Positions 1-8,227 of a stretch of DNA of 64,000 bases are shown in pieces. This stretch comes from an uncultured Duncaniella sp. (GTDB lineage: Bacteria; Bacteroidota; Bacteroidia; Bacteroidales; Muribaculaceae). The stretch is taken from positions 1 to 64,000 of the forward strand of contig NZ_CAJTQC010000008.1 of assembly GCF_910578445.1 (NCBI RefSeq), in the 5' to 3' direction. The notes beneath the pieces were generated by a model that saw only the letters and a program-made list of their open reading frames with translations, searched no databases and was not told where the DNA came from. How positions within the stretch are numbered: position 1 is the first letter of the stretch; each line of letters starts with the position of its first letter. A program made the position numbers and the translations under genes.

Positions 1-299
1 TAGAAGATGTCTCGGAATACCGAACAGTCGCGATGGGCGTTCTGATATGCCACTGTCGATTTTGATGGCGCACGGCTTATACCGAGATGGTTGAGGTTGC
101 CTGTGGCGGATTTCAGCCCGTTGGATATGTCCCGCACGGAGTCGCAGTTGGAAAACTGACAGAAGACCATGCTGATTAGCTGACTCCACGTGTCATAACC
201 CTTGTTGTGCTTGTCTGTTTGGGCCTCGCGGATTATTTTTCTGATTGTTTGACGGGGTAACTGGGCGATTGTTTGTGCGAAAAGTGTTATATTTGCCAT
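1..299 (-). CDS. IS4-family transposase, N-terminal part (cut by window edge)
   Basis: The minus strand reads MANITLFAQTIAQLPRQ from an ATG at 297-299 and stays open to the window edge (about 99 codons). The pattern of a short hydrophobic start, then a D-T-W-S-Q-L-I-S-M-V-F-C-Q-F stretch, then S-V-R-D-I-S-N-G-L, N-H-L-G-I-S-R-A and V-A-Y-Q-N-A-H-R-D, is that of the DUF4372 domain that opens many Bacteroidetes IS4-type transposases. The catalytic DDE part lies outside the window, so whether the element is intact cannot be judged. A long inverted repeat sits directly upstream. Confidence 0.8.
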   Translation of the reverse strand, partial: MANITLFAQTIAQLPRQTIRKIIREAQTDKHNKGYDTWSQLISMVFCQFSNCDSVRDISNGLKSATGNLNHLGISRAPSKSTVAYQNAHRDCSVFRDIF

Positions 300-364
300 A
301 GGAAGTAGTTGAGTTGGTCGCTCACTACTAAGGTAGTCATTTTTTGCCTTAGTAACTACTTCCT
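300..364. repeat. Inverted repeat upstream of the transposase
   Basis: AGGAAGTAGTT (300-310) is the exact reverse complement of 354-364. A second pair, ACTAAGG (327-333) with CCTTAGT (347-353), abuts the right arm, so the right arm 347-364 pairs continuously with a left arm that carries a 16-base bulge. It starts one base upstream of the transposase ATG. It may be a read-through-protecting hairpin of the insertion sequence or part of its end. The other end of the element is outside the window, so the terminal repeat cannot be confirmed. Confidence 0.6.
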
Positions 365-369
365 ATTTT

Positions 370-377
370 TATTTTTG
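370..377 (+). promoter_or_regulatory. Bacteroidetes-type -7 box upstream of the membrane protein/regulator pair
   Basis: TATTTTTG matches TAnnTTTG, 42 bases before the ATG at 420. A TTTG at 343-346 is a possible -33 element, but its 23-base spacer is long. Confidence 0.4.
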
Positions 378-419
378 CCCAAAACGTTTAGGACAATATT
401 GCTCTAAATCTCCCCAAAA

Positions 420-1049
420 ATGGAAGACAAAAAAATCACGCCACAGGAAAGTATGGCGATTATCACGAAAATGATTGAGGATTCAAAACAGCGCCTTGCC
501 ACCCCCGACACTCGTGTGTCTGTGATGTGGGCTACACTGTCAATTGTTACAGCAGTCCTTGTCTGGATTCTTTGTTCGGTTACGAATGATTCGAGATACA
601 ATTTTATCTGGTTTTCAATTCCTGTCATCGGCTTGCCTCTTAGCTTTTTAATGGGACGCAAATCAGCAAAAAAACGTGTCAGGACATATGTTGAATATGT
701 GACAGATGGAATTTGGCGAATAGTCGGTTACATCTCGATTGCTCTTATTGCGATTTGTCTGATTTACGATCTGTTCGATTACTCGAATATATGGTTGGCT
801 ATGTTTTATTTCGCGTTTATCGTTGTCGGTTTTGCCGCTGCAGCGACAGGTGTAGTATTGAAAGAGAAGTCATATTTATTCGGAGGAATATTTTCGACTG
901 TGGCAGGCTTGATAATTTCGGTAAGTTCTCTTTGCGGGATACCGTTACTAATGTCATGGGTTATTCCGCTCTATATCTTCTGTTTCTTTGTGATGTTTAT
1001 CGTGCCGTCGTTTATTATCAGACATAAATTGAAAAAGACTGCGGAATGA
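420..1049 (+). CDS. Hypothetical multi-pass membrane protein
   Basis: This 209-residue protein has a short charged N-terminus (residues 1-30) followed by five or six hydrophobic segments (about 35-53, 61-77, 100-118, 124-146, 152-174, 178-200) and a basic C-terminus. No enzymatic motif is visible. Its stop overlaps the start of the winged-helix gene (ATGA), so the two are translationally coupled. Small membrane proteins paired with one-domain winged-helix regulators are common in Bacteroidetes, and the usual inference is that the regulator controls the pair. Substrate and function are unknown. Confidence 0.75.
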   Translation: MEDKKITPQESMAIITKMIEDSKQRLATPDTRVSVMWATLSIVTAVLVWILCSVTNDSRYNFIWFSIPVIGLPLSFLMGRKSAKKRVRTYVEYVTDGIWRIVGYISIALIAICLIYDLFDYSNIWLAMFYFAFIVVGFAAAATGVVLKEKSYLFGGIFSTVAGLIISVSSLCGIPLLMSWVIPLYIFCFFVMFIVPSFIIRHKLKKTAE

Positions 1050-1327
1050 AAGAGCTGAATCCATTGCTGCATTCTCAACTGCGGTTGGCTGTCATGTCTA
1101 TTCTGATGAATGTGGAGGAGGCTGATTTTGTATATCTCAAAGAAAAGACTGAATCGACTGCCGGAAACCTGAGTGTGCAGCTCGACGAACTTTCGTCGGC
1201 CGGATATGTGGCGATAGAGAAGGGGTTTATCGGGAAGAAGACACGGACTGTGTGTCGCGTTACCGATTTTGGCCGAAAGGCATTTGAGGAATATGTCGAA
1301 ACCCTGAAAGAGTATCTGAATCTGTAA
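1046..1327 (+). CDS. Winged-helix transcriptional regulator (HTH_34 type)
   Basis: A 93-residue protein made of one winged-helix DNA-binding domain. L-N-P-L-L-H-S-Q-L-R-L-A-V-M-S-I-L opens helix 1, the recognition region is T-A-G-N-L-S-V-Q-L-D-E-L, and the wing is F-I-G-K-K-T-R-T-V-C-R-V-T. This matches the stand-alone 'winged helix DNA-binding' family related to MarR/PadR. It overlaps the upstream membrane protein gene by 4 bases and probably autoregulates that operon. No ligand-binding domain is present. Confidence 0.85.
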   Translation: MKELNPLLHSQLRLAVMSILMNVEEADFVYLKEKTESTAGNLSVQLDELSSAGYVAIEKGFIGKKTRTVCRVTDFGRKAFEEYVETLKEYLNL

Positions 1328-1360
1328 CAGGCATTGATTAGGATTACCTTGGTAATCGTC

Positions 1361-1404
1361 TAAAAAAAACGAGGGAGAAGCATTACGGCATAAGCTTCTC
1401 CCTC
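1361..1404 (-). terminator. Intrinsic terminator of the oxalate/nifJ operon
   Basis: An 11-bp perfect stem (1371-1381 with 1394-1404) with a 12-base loop. Read on the minus strand it is followed by eight T residues (complement of 1362-1369). It lies between two convergent genes and may also slow plus-strand transcripts. Confidence 0.9.
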
Positions 1405-1480
1405 TTCTTCAAAATCAACGTCAAAACTATTGTTATATAGCGCCGTAGGTTTTGCTGTTAATCAATATGGGAAATCGGAA

Positions 1481-4400
1481 CTATTTTTGTTCTGCCAGTG
1501 ATTTTAGTGCATCAAGGTTGCGGTTGCAGTCCTTCTGGAGTTCGGGTCTCAGGATTCCTGCTTCCTGTGAATCTGTCATGTTCAGGTCTGCATAACGGTC
1601 TTCATTCATCACATATTCCTCCACGTTTCTGACCGGTTCGCTGTTAGGATATGAGGGCGATGCAGTCAGCTCGGATGAGCCGTTTGAACCGCTATTGTCA
1701 GTGCCCGGTATTGGTCGGTCGATAGACAGGGCTTTCTCACCTTTGGCATAAGCTTCCGGATTGAAGCGGTAGAGTGGCCAATAGCCTGATTCTACGGCTC
1801 TGCGTTGCTCGACGATAGAGTGCCCGAGTCCCGGCCGGATTCCGTGGGTCAGACATGGGCAATATGCGATTACGATGGCTGGCCCGGGGTAGCGTTCGGC
1901 CTCTGAAAGAGCATCTATGGCCTGTTGGTAGTTTGCTCCGAGAGAAATGGATGCGACGTAGACCGAACCATATGTCATCATCATCCGCCCGAGTTCCTTT
2001 TTTGCCACGCGTTTGCCGTCAGGCGAATATTTTGCCACCGCACTGCGAGGTGTAGCCTTAGATGTCTGTCCGCCTGTGTTTGAGTAACATTCCGTATCCA
2101 TTACGAGAATCTTTATCGGTTCGCCGGATGCAAGAACATGGTCAAGCCCGGCAAATCCGATATCGTAGGCCCATCCGTCGCCACCGATACACCAGACGCT
2201 TTTCTTTCCGAACATATCGGCATCTTCAAGCAGCCGGGCGTATGCCGGATTTACATCTTTGACAGGAGTGAGCATGGCTTTCAACTGTTCGCCTGTCGCG
2301 GCCGACAGCTTTGGATCGTCTTTGGCGGAGTACCATGCCTCAAGCGGCTCTCTGAGATATGGCAGAGTGTCAGGACTGTCGATGAGCTCTTTGACCAATC
2401 CGGCTATCCTGCTTCTGCGTTGCTCGACTGCAACGAGCATTCCGTAGCCGTATTCGCCGTTGTCCTCGAATAGAGAGTTGCCCCATGCCGGACCTTTGCC
2501 TTGCGGATTGGTGCAGTAGGCGTTAGATGGGAAATTAGCACCCCAGATTGAGCTGCATCCCGTCGCATTTGCAATCAGGAGGCGTTCACCGAAAAGCTGT
2601 GTGAGGAGTTTGACGTAGGGAGTTTCTCCGCAACCTGCACACGCTCCTGAGAATTCCAGACATGGCTGTTGTAGCTGAGAGCCGTTGACGGTGGTGCGTG
2701 GAAGAAGATTGTCTTTAAGTGTGATATTCTCCTTGGCCCATTCGAGCAGAGGAATCTCTGTGTCGAGCACATCATCAAGCGGTGTCATCGTCAAGGCGTG
2801 TCCCGGACATATTATGGAGCATGACGAACAGCCAAGACAGTCTTCCGGATAGTTCTGGATGTGAAATTTGTATCCTTCCAGAGCCGGAGACCCGTGTGCA
2901 TCCTTCATCGTGAAGTTCTCCGGTGCTTTCGCCGCCTCTTGGGCAGAGAGAATGAACGGACGTATGGCTGCATGAGGGCAGACGAGCGAACATTCTGCAC
3001 ATTCCACACATTTGTCGGCATTCCATACCGGCACACGTGTGGCGATTCTGCGATGTTCGTAGGCGGTCGTGCCCATAGGCAGTATTCCGGCCGGGTCGAG
3101 TGCCGAGACAGGTATGAGGTTTCCGAGACCTTTGATACACGGAGTGTGGATGTTTTTTATAAACGTTTCAAGCTGTGAAGATGCAAATCTCTCCTTGTGC
3201 TTTGTTTCGGTTTCAGGTTCGGTCAGCCATTCGGCTATTTCGTCGTAGTTGACAGCTTGAAGCGCGTCGACGGTCATGGCTACAGCCTTGAGATTTTTCT
3301 CTACGACATCGCCGCCTTCATGGATGTAAGTTTTCTTTATCTGCTCTTTTAGCGCAGCGATTGCCTCTTCGAATGGTATGATGTTTGTCAGATAAAGGAA
3401 AACTGTCTGCATCGGCATGTTTATGCGTGTAGCCAGCCCGCATAGGGCAGCTATCCGGTCGGCATCGATATTATAGAATTTAAGTTTCTTTTCGGCAATG
3501 GTCCTGCGCATCGCGAGCGGAAGTTTTTCGCACATCTGCCGGGGATTCCAAGGAGAGTTCAGCACGAATATGCCTCCGTCCTTGATTTTGTCTAGCATTG
3601 AGAAGCGGTTGACATATGACGCTTTGTGGCATCCTACATAGTCAGCTCCATTTATTCCGTAGGCCGAAGTGACAGGTTGGCGGCCTATGCGCAGCTGGGA
3701 AATGGTATAGCCTCCTGACTTCTTTGCCGAGTAACTGAAATAGGCCTGCGCATACAGTCCCGGAGTGTTGCCGATGATTTCTGCGACCTGTTTTGTACCG
3801 CCTACCGTGCCGTCGTTTCCGATGGCATACAGGATGGACTGGAATGTTTGTGCGGCCACGTCGGTTTCGATATTGTCTGTCACGTCGAGCGACAGATGGG
3901 TGACATCGTCGGTGATTCCTACGGTAAACGGATTCTTTGGAGTGTCTTTTGCCATTTCATCAAACACGGCCTTGACCATCGAAGGATCAAATTCTTTGCT
4001 TGAAAGGCCGTAGCGACCACCAATGATTCTGATTCCGGATGAAAGTGATGTATTGCACAGAGCCGACATGACATCCTCACACAGAGGTTCATGTTGAGCT
4101 CCGGGCTCTTTTGTGCGGTCAAGAACCGCAATTGTTTTTACGCTGTCTGGAATGGCCTTGCGAAAAGCCTCGACCGGAAAAGGACGGTAGAGACGAATTT
4201 TTATGACACCGGTTTTATAGCCTTTTTCCCGGTTAAGATAATCGACGGTCTCGCTGACCACATCTGCGGCCGAGCCGATTGCAACTATCACACGGTCGGC
4301 ATCCGTTGCTCCGTAATAGTCGACGAGATGGTATTCACGTCCTGTCAACACTGCTACTTTATCCATGTAGTCTTGGACTATTGCCGGAAATGCGTTGTAA

Positions 4401-5098
4401 AATTTATTGGATGCCTCACGGTTCTGGAAATACACATCGGGATTCTGCGCTGAGCCTCTTTGATCCGGATGGTCAGGATTCATGGCCTTACGCCGGAACT
4501 CGTTTACCTTGTCCCAGTTTACAAGCGGACGCATGTCCTCATAGTCAATGACATCAATAGTGTCCATTTCAGACGATGTTCGCCATCCGTCAAAGAAATG
4601 TAGTACAGGAAGTGAACCTTCGATTGCCGCCAGATGTGCTACGAGCGCAAGGTCCATTGTTTCCTGCACCGAAGCTGATGCAAGCATTGTAAAACCTGTC
4701 GCACGGCAAGCCATCACGTCCTGATGGTCACCGAATATGGAGAGTGCGTGCGTGGCAAGCGACCTGCATCCGACATGGAACACCACGGGAAGCAGCTCAC
4801 CGGAGATTTTATACATGTTTGGAATCATGAGCATCAATCCCTGTGATGCAGTGAACGTCGTGGCGAGTGCTCCTGCAGCCGCCGCACCGTGGACAGCTCC
4901 CGCCGCACCGAGTTCACTTTCCATTTCTTTGACCATCAACGCTTGTCCCATGAGATTGCGTCGGCCGGCAAGTCCCCATTTCTGGGCGGTCTCGCCCATG
5001 GAGGCAATTGGAGTTATTGGATAGATGGTGGCCACGTCGCTTAATGCGAACGCCACATGTGCGGCTGCGGTACATCCGTCAAGAATTTGCTTTTTCAT
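1481..5098 (-). CDS. nifJ: Pyruvate:ferredoxin (flavodoxin) oxidoreductase
   Basis: A single-chain PFOR of 1205 residues, the usual length. It interconverts pyruvate plus CoA with acetyl-CoA, CO2 and reduced ferredoxin in the cytoplasm. The N-terminal pyruvate-binding domain has YPITP (Thr29) and H-V-G-C-R (Arg112), which by motif correspond to substrate-binding Thr and Arg of characterised PFORs. A ferredoxin-like domain near residues 695-745 holds two CxxCxxCxxxCP 4Fe-4S motifs. The C-terminal thiamine-diphosphate domain begins with C-A-G-C-G-E-T-P-Y near residue 820, and G-D-G-W-A-Y-D-I-G is the Mg/TPP motif. It is last in the frc-oxc-transporter-nifJ strand run, 109 bases after the transporter, and is followed by a strong terminator. 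The shared direction suggests CO2/CoA/ferredoxin balance during oxalate use, but nifJ could have its own promoter. Confidence 0.95.
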   Translation of the reverse strand: MKKQILDGCTAAAHVAFALSDVATIYPITPIASMGETAQKWGLAGRRNLMGQALMVKEMESELGAAGAVHGAAAAGALATTFTASQGLMLMIPNMYKISGELLPVVFHVGCRSLATHALSIFGDHQDVMACRATGFTMLASASVQETMDLALVAHLAAIEGSLPVLHFFDGWRTSSEMDTIDVIDYEDMRPLVNWDKVNEFRRKAMNPDHPDQRGSAQNPDVYFQNREASNKFYNAFPAIVQDYMDKVAVLTGREYHLVDYYGATDADRVIVAIGSAADVVSETVDYLNREKGYKTGVIKIRLYRPFPVEAFRKAIPDSVKTIAVLDRTKEPGAQHEPLCEDVMSALCNTSLSSGIRIIGGRYGLSSKEFDPSMVKAVFDEMAKDTPKNPFTVGITDDVTHLSLDVTDNIETDVAAQTFQSILYAIGNDGTVGGTKQVAEIIGNTPGLYAQAYFSYSAKKSGGYTISQLRIGRQPVTSAYGINGADYVGCHKASYVNRFSMLDKIKDGGIFVLNSPWNPRQMCEKLPLAMRRTIAEKKLKFYNIDADRIAALCGLATRINMPMQTVFLYLTNIIPFEEAIAALKEQIKKTYIHEGGDVVEKNLKAVAMTVDALQAVNYDEIAEWLTEPETETKHKERFASSQLETFIKNIHTPCIKGLGNLIPVSALDPAGILPMGTTAYEHRRIATRVPVWNADKCVECAECSLVCPHAAIRPFILSAQEAAKAPENFTMKDAHGSPALEGYKFHIQNYPEDCLGCSSCSIICPGHALTMTPLDDVLDTEIPLLEWAKENITLKDNLLPRTTVNGSQLQQPCLEFSGACAGCGETPYVKLLTQLFGERLLIANATGCSSIWGANFPSNAYCTNPQGKGPAWGNSLFEDNGEYGYGMLVAVEQRRSRIAGLVKELIDSPDTLPYLREPLEAWYSAKDDPKLSAATGEQLKAMLTPVKDVNPAYARLLEDADMFGKKSVWCIGGDGWAYDIGFAGLDHVLASGEPIKILVMDTECYSNTGGQTSKATPRSAVAKYSPDGKRVAKKELGRMMMTYGSVYVASISLGANYQQAIDALSEAERYPGPAIVIAYCPCLTHGIRPGLGHSIVEQRRAVESGYWPLYRFNPEAYAKGEKALSIDRPIPGTDNSGSNGSSELTASPSYPNSEPVRNVEEYVMNEDRYADLNMTDSQEAGILRPELQKDCNRNLDALKSLAEQK

Positions 5099-5153
5099 CT
5101 CCGTTTTTCATTGATAGAGTGGTGTGTGGGTCTGAGAGAGGATAAATAGTGGA

Positions 5154-5178
5154 CATAAGGGAATGCCATTCCCTTATG
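5154..5178 (-). other. Intercistronic stem-loop, transporter-nifJ gap
   Basis: CATAAGGGAAT (5154-5164) pairs perfectly with 5168-5178 around a 3-base loop. There is no T-tract on the minus strand after it, so it is more likely an mRNA stability or processing element than a terminator. Confidence 0.6.
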
Positions 5179-5207
5179 CCCTGTGATTCAGGATTCTTGG
5201 ATTTGAA

Positions 5208-6179
5208 TTAGAGCGCTGCGGAGTGTACACACATATCGGTGATCCACAACCACAACGGACAGAATCCGATAAATAAGATTACTGATAGAGTCAGTGAAGA
5301 TGTGCCTTCGGCTACGTAAGTGTCGTATTCGTCGGCGATGATGATTCCCGAGAATGCCGGAGGAAGGGCAGCCGCTACAACGAGCATCTTGAGGTTGAGC
5401 GGATCCATATGGAAAATGAGTCCCATGATAAGTATGACCGCCGGCATCATCACCATCTTCAGGATTGAACCGAGTATAACCTGCCAGTCGATTGAAATTT
5501 TGATGGCTGAAAGTGTGATACCGGCTGAGAAGACGGCCATAGATGCGTTTGCACCTTTTATAAGGTCAAACGAAGGACTTGCCCATTCAGGCCAAGGTAT
5601 ACCGACGACAACCCAGACAACAGCGAGGATAGGCGCCCATGCCACAGGCTGCTCGAGTGCATGGATTACAGGAGCCCATGCGCTTTTGTTTTTTGACGAA
5701 CCGGGATTCTGTTTTTCAAGTGACGCGTTGAGCAGGGACAGTCCCACAGGAATGCCGACCGCATTGACGACGATACCTACGATTGCAACGACGAGTGCAA
5801 CTGACGGAGTCGTGCCGAAAATCGGCTCGAGTACTGCAAATCCGAGGAAGCCGATGGTCGGCGAACCACTGATAAGAGCCGAAATCGCAGCGTCAGCGCC
5901 GGTGTTCTTTTTAAACATCAGGAATACAAAGTAGACAATCATGAAGCAGAGCATGATTCCGACAAGCGAAATAAGCGAAAGCTTTATGTCTTTGGCGAGC
6001 ATTTCGCGGCTTGCCTGAACGATTGACACGAACAGGGCTGCGGGAAGGGCGTAGTCAAGCACGACCTTGTTGAATTTTTTTGCATCTTCGCCTGAGAAAA
6101 TACCCTTCTTTCCCGAAATGTAACCGGCCAGCATCACTACGATGATAGGGACGATGGCATAAAGGATAATGTGTTTCAT
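5208..6179 (-). CDS. AEC-family transporter, probable oxalate/organic-acid carrier
   Basis: A 323-residue integral membrane protein with about ten hydrophobic segments. It has the auxin-efflux-carrier (AEC, PF03547) fold: an N-terminal G-Y-I-S-G-K-K-G-I-F motif, N-K-V-V-L-D-Y-A-L-P-A-A-L-F, and a C-terminal half with A-A-A-L-P-P-A-F-S-G. It sits directly downstream of frc and oxc. In E. coli the frc (yfdW), oxc (yfdU) and AEC (yfdV) genes are also neighbours in that order, so oxalate, formate or another dicarboxylate is the likely substrate. That is inference from context. The family also includes malonate and malate carriers. Confidence 0.85.
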   Translation of the reverse strand: MKHIILYAIVPIIVVMLAGYISGKKGIFSGEDAKKFNKVVLDYALPAALFVSIVQASREMLAKDIKLSLISLVGIMLCFMIVYFVFLMFKKNTGADAAISALISGSPTIGFLGFAVLEPIFGTTPSVALVVAIVGIVVNAVGIPVGLSLLNASLEKQNPGSSKNKSAWAPVIHALEQPVAWAPILAVVWVVVGIPWPEWASPSFDLIKGANASMAVFSAGITLSAIKISIDWQVILGSILKMVMMPAVILIMGLIFHMDPLNLKMLVVAAALPPAFSGIIIADEYDTYVAEGTSSLTLSVILFIGFCPLWLWITDMCVHSAAL

Positions 6180-6214
6180 AAACTATGAATTGATGATGAG
6201 TTTGACTTTTAGAG

Positions 6215-6265
6215 ACACGGGCGCATGGCTGATTTCTATGTTTCAGATGTCAGATGCGCCCGTGT
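6215..6265 (-). other. Intercistronic stem-loop, oxc-transporter gap
   Basis: A 12-bp perfect stem, ACACGGGCGCAT (6215-6226) with 6254-6265, plus shorter pairing inside the loop. No T-tract follows on the minus strand. It lies 35 bases upstream of the transporter start. Confidence 0.65.
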
Positions 6266-6291
6266 GAGTCGCGATATTTCGGGAAATTTCC

Positions 6292-8040
6292 TTAAACGGT
6301 GATATCCTGAAGAGGTGCAGGATTCAGATAGCCGATATGGCCTGATTCCTTTCCTGAGTCTGCGGCAAGTTGCACGTCGATGAGACATGGTTTCTTGCTT
6401 GCGATGCTTTCGCGCAGAGCCTTGTCGAGTTCGTCGGGAGTCTGGACATAATAGGTCTGAGCGCCGAATGCCGCTCCGAGCTTGTCGTAACGGGCGTGAA
6501 TGTCGAGTGTGGTTGGAGCCGGGTCTGTTGTCTTGTCGAGCGGAACTCCGACGCCGTTATATATGCCGCCGTTGTTGAATATCACGACCGTTACCGGCAG
6601 ATTGAAGCGACAGATTGTCGAGAAATCCATTCCTGAGAACCCGAATGCAGAGTCACCTTCAATAGCTACCACAGATTTGCCGGTCGCGACGGCTGCACCG
6701 ACGGTTGAACCCATGCCCATGCCCATGATGGCCCATGTAGCGCAGTCAACGCGGTGACGAGGGAGCGACATATTGATGGCGTCGCGTGTGTCGTCAAGTG
6801 TGTTTGCTCCTTCGTTGATGAGGATTACATCAGGGTTGGATTCAATGATGGGTTTGACAACTCCGAGAGCTGTCCAGTGGTGCATCGGCATCAGCGATTT
6901 GGCTTCGGTAAGGCGGTTTGCGAATTTGGCATCCTTTTCCTTCGTCTCTTGTTGCAGCGACTGAATCCATGTCGGGTCAGTACTCATCTTTTTCCCTTCC
7001 ATCTTTGCAAGCATGGCATCGAGTGCAAGCCCCATATCGCCGACGACAGGTGCGGCAATGGGGACATTGACATCAATTTCCTGTGGCTCGACATCAAGCT
7101 GGATGAATTTCATGTCGGGATTCCATTTGCCTCCGTGGCCGAACGAGAGCAGCCAGTTTAGGCGAGCGCCGATAATCATGACGACATCTGCTTTCGCCAT
7201 TATGGTCGAACGGCATGACAGCGCGCTCAATGGCCCGGCATCAGGCATAAGACCTTTTGCCATGGACATCGGGAAATAAGGAATGTTGTATTTTTCTATG
7301 ATTGTCTTGATTTTGTCATCGACTTGGGCGTAGGCCGCTCCTTTTCCGAGCAGGATTGCGGGACGTTTGGCTGATGTGAGGATTTCGACGGCGCGCTCAA
7401 CGGCAGTGTCGTTGGGTGCTACCGGAGAGTAGATGTCGACAGGCTGGTAGAGTAGCTTTTCTGCTTCATCTCGGTCCATGATTTCGCCGAGAGCCGGAGT
7501 TGTCATGTCGATATACACACCTCCGGGGCGACCGGAAACGGCTGCTCGATACGCGCGTGCGACTGCCGAGGGGATATCCTTGGCATGGCTGCATCGGAAT
7601 GCCGCTTTCACCAAGGGTTTGGCTGTGTTGAATTGGTCGAGCTGTTCGTATGTGCCCATGTTCATGTCGACCATAGTCGGATCGCTCGCGCCTGAAATCT
7701 GAATCATAGGATAGCAGTTGACGGTGGCATTGGCAGTAGCTGTCAGGCCATTCATGAAGCCGAGTGAGGAGACGGTCATAAGCACTCCGGGTTTCTTTGT
7801 CAGGAAGCCTTCGGTGGCGGCTGCCATGCCTGCCTGCTGTTCGTGGCGGAATCCCACGAAACGGATTCCCTGTCCTTGAACGAGGTAGGCAGCCTCGGTA
7901 ATAGGAATACCGACAAGTCCGTAGACATTTTCGATACCTACGTTTTTGAGCGCCCTTGCCAGAATGTACATTCCGGTCACCTGTTCCGGGAAATGTGGTG
8001 ACGCTTGCTGGGGTGCGATATTATTGTTGTTAGTTGCCAT
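6292..8040 (-). CDS. oxc: Oxalyl-CoA decarboxylase
   Basis: This 582-residue thiamine-diphosphate enzyme decarboxylates oxalyl-CoA to formyl-CoA and CO2. It has the three-domain pyruvate-decarboxylase-like architecture: an N-terminal PYR domain with G-L-V-G-I-P-I-T-E and the catalytic Glu67 in R-H-E-Q-Q-A-G, a central nucleotide-binding-like domain (about 205-340), and a C-terminal PP domain with E-G-D-S-A-F-G-F-S-G and a downstream F-N-N-G-G-I-Y-N-G Mg/TPP motif. Length fits the Oxalobacter enzyme (about 570). The residues around I-T-E-A and the D-K-T-T-D region favour Oxc over acetolactate synthase, and the adjoining frc settles it. It is the second gene of the operon, 187 bases after frc. 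Confidence 0.95.
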   Translation of the reverse strand: MATNNNNIAPQQASPHFPEQVTGMYILARALKNVGIENVYGLVGIPITEAAYLVQGQGIRFVGFRHEQQAGMAAATEGFLTKKPGVLMTVSSLGFMNGLTATANATVNCYPMIQISGASDPTMVDMNMGTYEQLDQFNTAKPLVKAAFRCSHAKDIPSAVARAYRAAVSGRPGGVYIDMTTPALGEIMDRDEAEKLLYQPVDIYSPVAPNDTAVERAVEILTSAKRPAILLGKGAAYAQVDDKIKTIIEKYNIPYFPMSMAKGLMPDAGPLSALSCRSTIMAKADVVMIIGARLNWLLSFGHGGKWNPDMKFIQLDVEPQEIDVNVPIAAPVVGDMGLALDAMLAKMEGKKMSTDPTWIQSLQQETKEKDAKFANRLTEAKSLMPMHHWTALGVVKPIIESNPDVILINEGANTLDDTRDAINMSLPRHRVDCATWAIMGMGMGSTVGAAVATGKSVVAIEGDSAFGFSGMDFSTICRFNLPVTVVIFNNGGIYNGVGVPLDKTTDPAPTTLDIHARYDKLGAAFGAQTYYVQTPDELDKALRESIASKKPCLIDVQLAADSGKESGHIGYLNPAPLQDITV

Positions 8041-8106
8041 AAGAATAGATTTGATAGTTGATTGATAGACGTTGCTTATTGTGCTCGGGCTTTACAACTC
8101 TAAAAG

Positions 8107-8169
8107 AAGCGAGGGGACAATTCTCAATTGAATCTGTCTGGCAGACAATTGGAAATTGTCCCCTCGCTT
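8107..8169 (-). other. Long stem-loop between frc and oxc
   Basis: AAGCGAGGGGACAATT (8107-8122) is perfectly complementary to 8154-8169. CAATTG (8125-8130 and 8146-8151) continues the stem, and GTCT/AGAC closes the tip. On the minus strand it is followed by CTTCTTTTAG, a weak T-tract. It could be a partial terminator, an attenuator or an RNA-processing site that sets frc above oxc. Confidence 0.75.
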
Positions 8170-8227
8170 ATAATCGTGAAATAAATTTTAGATTTCGTTG
8201 AGTGTGAGGCTCAGAAAGCGTCAATGC

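Noticed and set aside
4091..4453. Open frame antisense to nifJ
   Set aside because: Low-complexity product over a well-conserved PFOR region; a shadow of codon bias.
1481..5098. The nifJ-like gene as an oxalate oxidoreductase
   Set aside because: Oxalate oxidoreductase is related to PFOR but has separate subunits and lacks the single-chain layout with the pyruvate-binding Thr and Arg pattern seen here.
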